Shown: piece after piece, positions 33,237-42,696 of the stretch
How positions within the stretch are numbered: position 1 is the stretch's first letter
How the letters are laid out: every line of letters begins with the position of its first letter
DNA from: Zea mays
Taxonomy: Eukaryota; Streptophyta; Magnoliopsida; Poales; Poaceae
Assembly: GCF_902167145.1 (NCBI RefSeq)
Contig: NC_050098.1
Location: 14,280,501-14,344,500 of the forward strand
Direction: 5' to 3'
Length of the DNA stretch: 64,000 nt
Position numbers and translations under genes: made by a program
The notes under the pieces: generated by a model
What the model was told of the DNA's origin: nothing
What the model saw: only the letters and a program-made list of their open reading frames with translations
Databases searched by the model: none

Positions 33237-34920
33237 TGTCGGGGACCATAATTAGGGGTACCCTCAAGACGCCTAATTCTCAGCTGGTAACCCCCATCAG
33301 CATAAAGCTGCAAAGGCCTGATGGGTGCGATTAAGTCAGGGATCAGTCCGTACGAGTGACTCGATCACGCTTCGCCCGAGCCTAGCCTCGGACAAGGGCA
33401 GCCGACCTCGAGAGACTTCCGTCTCGCCCGAGGCCCCCCTTTTTAACGGCGGACACATCTCCGGCTCGCCCGAGGCCTTGGCTTCGCTAAGAAGCGACCC
33501 TGACTAAATCGCCGCACCGACTGACCGAGTTGCAGGAGCATTTAACGCAAAGGTGGCCTGACACCTTTATCCCGACGCGCGCCCCCCGGCAGAGCCGAAG
33601 TGACCGCCGTCACTCCGCCGCTCCACTGACCGGTCTGACAGAAGGACAGCGCCGCCTGCGCCACTCCGACTGCAGTGCCACTCGACAGAGTGAGTCTGAC
33701 AGGCAGTCAGGCCTTGCCAAAGGCGCCATAGGAAACTCCGCTCCGCCCGACCCCAGGGCTCGGACTCGGGCTAAGACCCGGAAGACGGCGAACTCCGCTC
33801 CGCCCGACCCCAGGGCTCGGACTCGGGCTAAGACCCGGAAGACGGCGAACTCCGCTCCGCCCGACCCCAGGGCTCGGACTCGGGCTAAGACCCAGAAGAC
33901 GGCGAACTCCGCTCCGCCCGACCCCAGGGCTCGGACTCGGGCTAAGACCCGGAAGACGGCGAACTCCGCTCCGCCCGACCCCAGGGCTCGGACTCGGGCT
34001 AAGACCCGGAAGACGGCGAACTCCGCTCCGCCCGACCCCAGGGCTCGGACTCGGGCTAAGACCCGGAAGACGACGAACTCCGCTTCGCCCGACCCCAGGG
34101 CTCGGACTCCGCCCTGGCCTCTGCCGAACGATCTTCGCCTCGCCCGACCCAGGGGCTCGGGCTCGGCCTCGGCAACGGAAGACAGATTCGACCCCAGCTT
34201 CGGAGGAGCCCCCACGTCGCCCGGCCTCGGGCGCGGGCCCGCCACATCAACAGAGAGCGCCATCATCACCCTACCCCGAGCCGACTCGGGCCGCAGAGAA
34301 CAAGACCGGTGTCCCATCTGGCCAGCTCCGCCAGATAGGCAATGATGGCGCCCCGCGTGCCCTGTGACGACGGCGGCTCTCAGCTCCCTTACGGAAGCAG
34401 GGGGACGTCAGCAAAGACTCGACCGCCCCGACAGTTGTCCCTCCGCCAAGCTCCGTTGCTCCTCCGACAGCCACGACATCACACCAGCAGGGTGCCAAGA
34501 TCTCTCCGGCTGCCACATTGGCATGTACTTAGGGCACTAGCTCTCCCTCCGCTAGACACGTAGCACTCTGCTACACCCCCATTGTACACCTGGATCCTCT
34601 CCTTACGACTATAAAAGGAAGGACCAGGGCCTTCTTAGAGAAGGTTGGCCGCGCGGGACCGAGGACGGGACAGGCGCTCTCTTGGGGCCGCTCGCTTCCC
34701 TCACCCGCGTGGACGCTTGTAACCCCCCTACTGCAAGCGCACCCAACCTGGGCGCGGGACGAACACGAAGGCCGCGGGATCTCCACCTCTCTCACGCCCG
34801 TCTCCGGCCACCTCGCCTTTCCCCCCTTTGCGCTCGCCCACGCGCTCGACCCATCTGGGCTGGGGCACGCGGCACACTCACTCGTCGGCTTAGGGACCCC
34901 CCGGTCTCGAAACGCCGACA
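33237..34920 (+). repeat. Inner element 3' LTR (1684 bp)
   Basis: Same ends as the 5' LTR; TATAAAA begins at 34610. Has six full 57-bp units (33734-34075) against eight in the 5' LTR, which accounts exactly for the length difference. Confidence 0.94.
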
Positions 34921-36321
34921 GGTGTCGACCCATTCAGCCACGAAGTCCGCCAGGACCTGGGACTTGATGGCCTTCCGAGGGGTGAACGAGATTGCTTCGC
35001 CCATGATTTCCACCGCCCACTTTGCGATTCTACCCGAGGCCTCTCGGCACTGGATGATCTCCCCCAAGGGGAAGGATGACACCACAGTTACCGGATGAGA
35101 CTCGAAGTAGTGTCGCAGCTTCCGCCGCATCAGGATCACCGCGTACAGCAGCTTCTGAACTTGTGGGTAGCGGATCTTGGTTTCGGACAGTACCTCGCTG
35201 ACGAAGTAGACTGGCCTCTGAACGGGCAATGCATGCCCCTCTTCTTGCCTCTCGACCACAATCGCGGCGCTAACCGCCTGAGTGGTCGCGGCGACGTAGA
35301 TCAAGACGGCTTCTCCGACAGCTAGGGGCACCAAGATAGGCGCATTCATGAGGAGCGCCTTCAGGTTCCCGAGGGCTTCCTCGGCCTCAGGGGTCCAAGT
35401 GAAGCACTCGGCCCTCCTTAAGAGGCGGTACAGAGGCAGACCTCTTTCTCCGAGGCGTGAGATGAAGCGGCTCAGAGCCGCGAGACATCCCATGACCCTC
35501 TGTACGCCCTTCAAGTCCTTGATGGGCCCCATGCTGGTGATGGCTGCGATCTTCTCCGGGTTGGCTTCGATGCCCCGCTTAGAGACGATGAACCCCAAGA
35601 GCATGCCTCGGGGTACCCCGAAGACACACTTTTCGGGATTCAGCTTCACGCCTTTCGCCTTGAGACATCGGAATGTCACTTCAAGGTCGGAAAGGAGGTC
35701 AGAGGCTTTCCTCGTCTTGACTACGATGTCATCGACGTAGGCCTCGACCGTTCGGCCAATGTGTTCGCCGAACACATGGTTCATGCACCGCTGGTATGTC
35801 GCGCCTGCATTCCTCAAGCCGAACGGCATGGTGACATAGCAGCACATGTCGAAGGGTGTGATGAAAGAAGTCGCGAGCTGGTCGGACTCCTTCATCCTGA
35901 TTTGGTGATACCCTGAGTAGGCATCAAGGAAAGATAGGGTTTCGCACCCAACAGTGGAATCCACGATTTGATCGATGCGAGGCAGAGGGTAGGAAACCTT
36001 CGGACATGCTTTGTTTAGACCAGTGTAGTCTACACACATCCGCCATTTCCCTCCTTTCTTTCTCACAAGCACAGGATTGGCAAGCCACTCGGGATGGAAT
36101 ACCTCTTTGATGAACCCTGCCTCCATTAGCTTGTGGATCTCCTCGCCTATGGCTCTGCGCTTTTCTTCGTCGAATCGGCGCAGAGGCTGCTTGACGGGTC
36201 GGGCTCCGGCTCGGATGTCCAGCGAGTGCTCGGCGACATCCCTCGGTATGTCGGGCATGTCCGAGGGACTCCACGCGAAGACGTCGGCGTTCGCACGGAG
36301 AAAGTCGACGAGCACTGCTTC
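34921..36321 (-). pseudogene. Gypsy pol, reverse transcriptase part (outer element)
   Basis: Open from just after the TAG at 36322-36324 to the insertion point. Begins [20 protein letters not shown]. Reverse transcriptase signatures: [20 protein letters not shown], then [42 protein letters not shown] and the catalytic [10 protein letters not shown]. The following part ([17 protein letters not shown] to [11 protein letters not shown]) covers the thumb and connection. The inner element cuts the frame after WVDT, just before the RNase H at 23569. Beyond the junction the frame runs briefly into LTR sequence. No internal stop was noticed, so the catalytic core was intact when split. Confidence 0.88.
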
Positions 36322-39300
36322 CTATTTGGGATCGAGCTCGGAGCCGATCCGGACTTGCTTGGAGGCGTCGCTGCTGGGGTCGAGGGGGACGGACTTAACC
36401 GTCTCCGCTGGCTCGAAGTTGCCAGCATGACGCTTCACATCTGGCACCTCCTTAGAGAGGCTCTCCAGGTCGGCAATGAGGGCCTCGGACTCGGCGAGGG
36501 CCTCGGCGTACTCCACGCACTCCACGTCGCATTCGAACGTGTGTTTGTACGTGGGGCCGACGGTGATGACCCCGTTGGGGCCCGGCATCTTGAGCTTGAG
36601 GTAGGTGTAGTTGGGGACGGCCATGAACTTCGCATAGCATGGCCTTCCCAGTACCGCGTGGTAGGTTCCTCGGAACCCGACCACCTCGAACGTCAGGGTC
36701 TCCCTTCGGAAGTTGGAGGGTGTTCCGAAGCAGACGGGAAGGTCGAGTTGTCCGAGGGGCTGGACGCGCTTCCCGGGGATGATCCCATGGAAAGGCGCAG
36801 CGCCTGCTCGGACCGAGGATAGATCGACACGCAGGAGCCCGAGGGTCTCGGCGTAGATGATGTTGAGGCTGTTGCCTCCGTCCATGAGGACCTTGGTGAG
36901 CCTGACGTCGCCGACGACGGGGTCGACAACGAGCGGGTATTTTCCTGGGCTCGGCACGTGGTCGGGGTGGTCGGCTTGGTCGAAGGTGATGGGCTTGTCG
37001 GACCAGTCTAGGTAGACTGGCGCCGCCACCTTCACCGAACAAACTTCCCGACGCTCTTGCTTGCGGTGCCGAGCCGAGGCGTTCGCCGCTTGCCCACCGT
37101 AGATCATGAAGCAGTCGCGGACCTCAGGGAACTCTCCTGCCTGGTGATCTTCCTTCTTGTCTTCGTCGCGGGCCCTACCACCCTCCGCGGGTGGCCCAGC
37201 CCTGTGGAAGTGGCGCCGAAGCATGACACACTCCTCAAGGGTGTGCTTGACGGGCCCCTGGTTATAGGGGCACGGCTCCTTGAGCATCTTGTCGAAGAGG
37301 TTGGCACCTCCGGGGGTTTCCGAGGGTTCTTGTACTCGGCGGCGGCGACAAGGTCCGCGTCGACGGCGTCGCGTTTCGCTTGCGACTTCTTCTTGCCCTT
37401 CTTCTTGGCGCCGCGCTGAGTTGACGCCTCGGGGGCATCTTCCGGCGGGCGGCCCTGGGGCTACTTGTCCTTCCGGAAGATAGCCTCGACCGCCTCCTGG
37501 CCAGAGGCGAACTTGGTGGCGATGTCCATCAGCTCGCTCGCCCTGGTGGGGGTCTTGCGACCCAGCTTGCTCACCAGGTCGCGGCAGGTGGTGCCGGCGA
37601 GGAACGCGCCGATGACATCCGAGTCGGTGATGTTGGGCAGCTCGGTGCGCTGCTTCGAGAATCGCCGGATGTAGTCCCTGAGAGACTCTCTCGGCTGCTG
37701 TCGGTAGCTTCAGAGGTCCCAGGAATTCCCAGGGCGCACGTGCGTGCCCTGGAAATTGCCGGCGAAGGCTTGGACCAGGTCGTCCCAGTTGGAGATCTGC
37801 CCCGGAGGCAGGTGCTCCAACCAGGCGCGAGCGGTGTCGGAGAGGAACAGGGGGAGGTTGCGGATGATGAGGTTGTCATCGTCCGTTCCACCCAGTTGGC
37901 AGGCCAGCCGGTAATCCGCGAGCCACAGCTCCGGTCTCGTCTCCCCAGAGTACTTTGTGATGGTAGTCGGGGGTCGGAACCGGGTCGGGAACGGCGCCCG
38001 TCGTATGGCCCGGCTGAAAGCCTGCGGACCGGGTGGTTCGGGCGAGGGACTCCGATCCTCCCCACTGTCGTAGCGTCCTCCGCGCCTGGGGTGGTAGCCT
38101 CGGCGCACCCTTTCGTCGAGGTGAGCCCGACGGTCGCGGTGATGGTGCTCGTTGCCGAGGCGTCCCGGGGCCGCAGGCGCTGTGTTGCGCGTGCGCCCGG
38201 TGTAGACCGAGGCTTCCCACATGAATCGGGAAGTCGCGGCATGATGTTCTGAGGGGTGCCCCTGCCTTCGGGAGGCGGAGCTCTCGGCCCGTCGGACCGC
38301 GGCGCTTTCCAGGAGATTCTTGAGCTCTCCCTGGATTTGCCGCCCCTCGGTGGTTGATGGCTCTGGGATCGCACGGAGGAGCATTGCTGCTGCAGCTAGG
38401 TTCTGGCCGACCCCACTGGAAGCGAGTGGCGGCCTCATCCTGACATCGTCGGCGATGCGGTGCTGGAAGCCCTGGGGTAGATGACGCATTTCTCCGGCCG
38501 GAGGTTGGCCCGCCCATTCCCGCCCGACGTCCCGGCGGATCGGCTCAAGCGCTCCTGCTCCCTCGTCGAGCCTGGCCTGCACCCCGCGGATTTGCTCGAG
38601 CTGTGGGTCATGGCCCCCCGCCTGAACGGGGACCACAGCTAGCTCCCGTGGGATGTCAACGCGAGGCACCGGCCTAGGGAGATCACCGTCCTCCAGCATG
38701 CCGAGATGGTTGCCTTCGGAGGGACCCCCTAGATCGACGTGGAAACATTCGCGGCTTGGGCCGCAGTCCTCGTCGCCGAGGTTGCGGCTACCATCGGAAC
38801 AGTCGGAAAGGCAGTAGTCGCATGCGGTCATGAAGTCCCGCATGGCATTGGGGTTGCCAAGTCCAGAGAAATCCCAACAGAAGTCGGGCACGTCGTCTTC
38901 CTCGGACCCAGAGGGCCCGTAGGTCGAGACGTTCGTCAGCCGGTCCCAAGGTGACCGCATACGAAACCCCAGAGGGTTTGGACTCGCCTCTATGAGAGCG
39001 CCCGCCAAAGCGAAGTCGCCTGGCGGGTCGAGGCTGAATCCAGGGGGTGTGAGATGGGAATCGGTCGGTACCTCTTGGTCGACGGGCGGTGATGAAGTCA
39101 CGTCGGGGACTGACCGCACCGTCGTCTCAGGTACGAGGGTGATGTCCAGCAAGCCTTTCGCGAGCGTGCTGGCGTCGTTCGTTTGGTCGGAATCGGCGCG
39201 TTGCGGGGAGACGGCGCTCGTCTTCGCCTCAAACGCGAGGTCGGTGCCCGACGCGCCCCCCGTTGGGGCGCTGGTGCCGTCGACTCGCTCGACAGCCGAC

Positions 39301-39569
39301 GAGGCGCTGCCTCCCGCTTGGCCTTGGTTGCCCTGCCTCCTCCTCTGTCGGCGGGGGAGAGGACGGGGTGAGCTCGAACGTTGTTCTTCCACCACGCGGG
39401 GAAGACGTCGTTGACTCCGCCGCCGGCGGGCGGGCTATCGGCCGCCATTGTCGCTATCGCACGGCGGTGGAAGGAGTATCATGTCGTAGCTGCCGTCGAG
39501 GGACATGAACTCAAGACTCCCGAAACGGAGCACCGTCCCGGGTTGGAGAGGTTGCTGGAGACTGCCCAT
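36322..39569 (-). pseudogene. Gypsy gag-protease of outer element, disrupted
   Basis: Starts at ATG 39569 (MGSLQQPLQPGTVLRFGSLE). In-frame stops: TAG 39438-39436 after about 43 codons, TGA 37712-37710 (inner copy CGA, Arg), TAG 37463-37461 (inner copy CAG, Gln) and TAG 36324-36322 (shared with inner). A one-base loss in a C run near 37313 (RKPP) shifts frame before MLKEPCPYNQGPVKH. Gag residues TARAWLEHLPPGQISNWDDL are intact here, as is the protease-like VLMDGGNSLNIIYAETLG. Comparison with 25428-28676 shows which copy carries each lesion. At least two changes are C-to-T, as expected for methylated DNA. Confidence 0.85.
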
Positions 39570-39610
39570 CTGGAGCTTGACGGGAAGCTGTTCGTCAATA
39601 CGCAGCAGGC

Positions 39611-39629
39611 CCCTACCTGGCGCGCCAAC
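39611..39629 (-). other. Primer-binding site of outer element
   Basis: Minus-strand GTTGGCGCGCCAGGTAGGG next to the 5' LTR, identical to the inner element's site. Confidence 0.65.
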
Positions 39630-41249
39630 TGTCGGCGTTTCGAGACCGGGGGGTCCCTGGGCCGACGAGTGAATATTGTCGCGTGCCCCAGCCCAGATGG
39701 GTCGGCGCGAGGTCGAGCGCGAAGGGGGGAAGTGAGGTGGCCAGAGACGGGCGTGAGAGAGGTGGAAATCCTGCGGCCTTCGTGTTCATCCCGCGCCCAG
39801 GTCGGGTGCGCTTGCAGTAGGGGGTTACAAGCGTCCACGCGGGAGAGGGAGCGAGCGGCCTCACGCGAGCGCCTGTCTCGTCCTCGTCCCCGCGCGGCCA
39901 ACCTTCTGTAAGAGGGCCCTGGTCCTTCCTTTTATAGGCATAAGGAGAGGATCCAGGTGTACCATGGGGGGGTGTAGCGGAGTGCTACGTGTCTAGCGGA
40001 GGAGAGCTAGCGCCCTAAGTACACGCCGTCGTGGCAGCCGGAGAGGTTTTGGCACCCGGTTCGTGTGATGTCGTGGTCGTCGGAGGAGCGCTGGAGCCTG
40101 GCGGAAGTACAGCTGTCGAAGCTGTCGAGTCCTTGCTGACGTCCTCGTGCTTCCGTAAGGGGGCAGAGGGCTGCCGTCGTCAGGGAGCGTGCGGGGCGCC
40201 ATCATCGCCTATCTGGCGGAGCGAGCCAGATGGGACGCTGGTCTTGTCCCCCGTAGCCCGAGTCAGCTCGAGGTAGGGTAATGATGGCGCCTCCTGTTGA
40301 CGTGGCCGGCCCGCGCCCTAGGTTGGGCGATGTGGAGGCTCCTCCGAGGTCGAGGTCGAGTCCGTCTTCCGTGGCCGTGGTCGAGTCCAAGCCCCTGGGT
40401 CGGGCGAGGCGGAGACCGTCGGCTGAGGCCAGGGCTGAGTCCGAGCCCTGGGGTCGGGCGAAGCGGAGTTCGTCGTCTTCTGGGGCTGAGCCCAAGTCCG
40501 AGCCCTGGGTCGGGCGGAGCGGAGTTCATCGTCTTCTGGGGCTGAGCCCAAGTCCGAGCCCTGGGTCGGGCGGAGCGGAGTTTGTCGTCTTCCGGGGCTT
40601 AGCCCGAGTCCGAGCCCTGGGTCGGACGGAGCGGAGTTCGCCGTCTTCAGGGGATGAGCTCGAGTCCGAGCCCTAGGTCGGGCGGAGCGGAGTTCGCCGT
40701 CATCAGGGGTTGAGCCCGAGTCCGAGCCCTGGGTCGGGCGAAGCAGAGCTTCCTATGGTGCCTGCGGCCGGGCCTGACTGCCTGTCAGCCTCACTCTGTC
40801 AAGTAGCACCGCAGTCGGAGCGGCGCAGGCGGCGCTGTCTTTCTGTCAGGCCGGTCAGTGGAGCGGCGAAGTGACTGCGGTCACTTCGGCTCTGTCGACT
40901 GAAGGGTGCGCGTCAGGATAAAAGTGTCAGACCACCTTTGCATTAAATGCTCCTGCGATTTGGTCGGTTGGCGCGGCGATTTGGTCAGGGTTGCTTCTTG
41001 GCGAAGACAGGGCCTCGGGCGAGCCGGAAGTATGTTCGTCGCTGGAGGGGGGCCTCGGGCGAGACGGAGATCCTCCGGGGTCGGCTGCCCTTGTCCGAGG
41101 CTAGGCTCGGGCGAGGCGCGATCGAGTCCCTCGATTGGACCGATCCCTGACTTAATCGCACCCATCAGGCCTTTGCAGCTTTATGCTGATGGGGGTTACC
41201 AGCTGAGAATTAGGAGACTTGAGGGTACCCCTAATTATGGTCCCCGACA
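39630..41249 (-). repeat. Outer element 5' LTR (1620 bp)
   Basis: Minus-strand LTR from 41249 (TGTCGGGGACCATAATTAGG) to 39630 (GAAACGCCGACA). Has about five repeat units (40440-40745). Differs from the 3' LTR by scattered substitutions plus a 9-bp duplication near 40118. Confidence 0.92.
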
Positions 41250-41805
41250 GTTACCAAGATCTGTTGTATATACATATGACTTATCAATGATTTTCAGGTT
41301 GTTGTAACTATCCAGTATCGTACAACTGACTTGTTACCTAGGGAGAAACACTGCATGAGTGTTGTTGGTATCCTTGTCTAGTGAGCGAAAGTCTCTCTTA
41401 TCTTTTGTTTCTCTTCGTTTGATTCAGTCCAGTCATTTCCTTAAATTATTTATAGATATGAGGCGGAGGGGGTGATTCTTGCAGATTCTCCTAGAGGTGG
41501 AGGAGGATGAAGTGGTGATAGACTTCAAGCAAACTCCAAGTGTCGTGTCGACCTCTGCCTCCGCTCCCTGCACACATCCCTCCCAGTCGTCTTCAAGGTC
41601 CAGACCTCCTCCCCGCTCAAGTTCCTCATCAGCACGTTGCACAGTGTCGTGTCGTCGCTTTCCTCGGTGTCCATACGCGTCGTGCGAGGCGTCCCGCTTC
41701 ATCTCTAATCACCTTTATGTGCACATCGTCCATATGTGACCCCCTTCTCCATATAATTTCAACAAATTTTACTCTTTTGGGCTCCGTGTAATTTCATTAG
41801 TAAAA
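41250..41805 (+). pseudogene. Low-copy tract with exon-like fragments (MSP-like piece)
   Basis: After a TTTTCAG acceptor at 41291-41297 an open stretch reads VVVTIQYRTTDLLPREKHCM; family unknown. Around 41550-41700 one frame reads LRSLHTSLPVVFKVQTSS, then PLKFLISTLHSVVSSLSS, which resembles the start of an MSP/VAP-type domain (VAFKVQTSSPLKFLV in plant relatives, from memory). No complete gene. Same strand as the fragments at 6506-10649. Confidence 0.35.
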
Positions 41806-41911
41806 TCTCTACTAATTATTAATGCTTCAAAGTTAACCTGTCATTATGTGTTATATATATATTTTTATTGGTATTATATGATCCCGTTGCAACGCACGAG
41901 CACTCACTTAG
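41806..41911 (+). mobile_element. Very short Helitron-like element (106 bp)
   Basis: The left end TCTCTACTAATTAT fits the maize Helitron 5' consensus TCTMTAYTAMYHNW at every position. The right end CCGTTGCAACGCACGAGC, then ACTCACTTAG, follows the 3' consensus YCGTNRYAAHGCACGKRYA-N-CTAG with one change in the body and TTAG for CTAG. It sits between A (41805) and T (41912), the usual Helitron target. Consensus strings are from memory. It may be a mini-derivative, or the ends of a larger collapsed element. Confidence 0.55.
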
Positions 41912-42404
41912 TATAGTATAGAATAAAAACATACAAAATTATAATAAAACATACAATATTAATTAGTGTTTTTTTAAAAACAATAAAAACCGGTAAACAC
42001 AATAAAATCCGACTAGAAATATCGGTTTACCGTCGAGAAATCTCTGAGCCCGTTTATTAAAATTTGAAAATTCAAATCGATCAAAAAAATTAAAACAATA
42101 AAAGCCGAGTTTTAAATTTAAATTATCAAATCGGTCGGTCTTCACCAGTTTTCTGTCTAAAAACCGATACCAGTACCTACCGGTTTTTACCCTTAAAATC
42201 CGTGGGCCACACCAAGGGGTGAAACCCCTACATTTTGCCTACTTTCCATCCAAATAATCATTTCCCCAAATTTTAATGTTTTCAATCTTCTATTCTGCAG
42301 CTGCATTCTTGTGTCATTTCTATATTTTTATTATTCGCGTGTTTACGTTTTTCTGTACTTTCGAAGGATATTTTTCTTGTTCATGTGTTTATGTTTTCGA
42401 CTAA
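41912..42404. other. AT-rich spacer upstream of the phosphatase gene
   Basis: Contains short cggttt/aaaccg words (41985-42190) that hint at another decayed inverted-repeat element. No gene seen. Confidence 0.4.
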
Positions 42405-42530
42405 GGCCTTGTTCGTTTACGTCGGATTGCACCCGGAATCGTTCCGGTTAATCAAAGTTTATATAAATTAGAGAAGCAATCCGGTTAGGAATCGTTCCGA
42501 CCCACCAATTCGGCACAAACGAACAAGGCC
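42405..42530. mobile_element. Tourist-like MITE in the phosphatase promoter
   Basis: 126 bp with terminal inverted repeats GGCCTTGTTCGTTT / AAACGAACAAGGCC and TSD taa at 42402-42404 and 42531-42533. It ends about 165 bp upstream of the chosen ATG, so it lies in the proximal promoter or 5' leader. Confidence 0.85.
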
Positions 42531-42696
42531 TAAAAATATATATATTCCGGGAGACGTAAAAAGGTGAACGCCACCTGCGAGTAGCAATAGCAACAGGCAT
42601 GTAGCCCCGGTGCTGATGTGGCATGTCTGCCTCCACCCCTCCGCCACCACCACAGCCGTTGCCTTTGCCGCGAGCGACCGTAGCGAGGTGATTGCA

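Larger units (their letters stand above)
23570..34920 (+). mobile_element. Huck-type Gypsy element (inner), pol-deleted derivative
   Basis: The element is 11351 bp, plus strand, with TSD ggtgt at 23565-23569 and 34921-34925, inserted inside the outer element's pol. LTRs are 1798 and 1684 bp; the 114-bp difference equals two 57-bp minisatellite units. It keeps the PBS and gag-protease, with several point stops. Sequence shared with the outer element stops near 28815, just into the reverse transcriptase start. The rest of pol is missing, and a spliced antisense gene occupies 29249-31797. It therefore looks like a non-autonomous relative of the outer element. LTR copies differ at six sites in the first 370 bp. 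Confidence 0.93.
18620..41249 (-). mobile_element. Huck-type Gypsy LTR retrotransposon (outer), interrupted
   Basis: This minus-strand element has TSD gttac at 18615-18619 and 41250-41254. Its LTRs are 1620 bp (right, 5') and 1611 bp (left, 3'). Removing the inner element (23570-34920 plus one TSD copy) leaves about 11.3 kb. Reading right to left: PBS, gag, protease region, reverse transcriptase, [insertion], RNase H, integrase, 3' non-coding part, purine tract, 3' LTR. RNase H and integrase after the reverse transcriptase is the Gypsy order. Several stops and one frameshift lie in gag, so it is defective. The family name (Huck type) is from memory and not certain. Confidence 0.9.
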
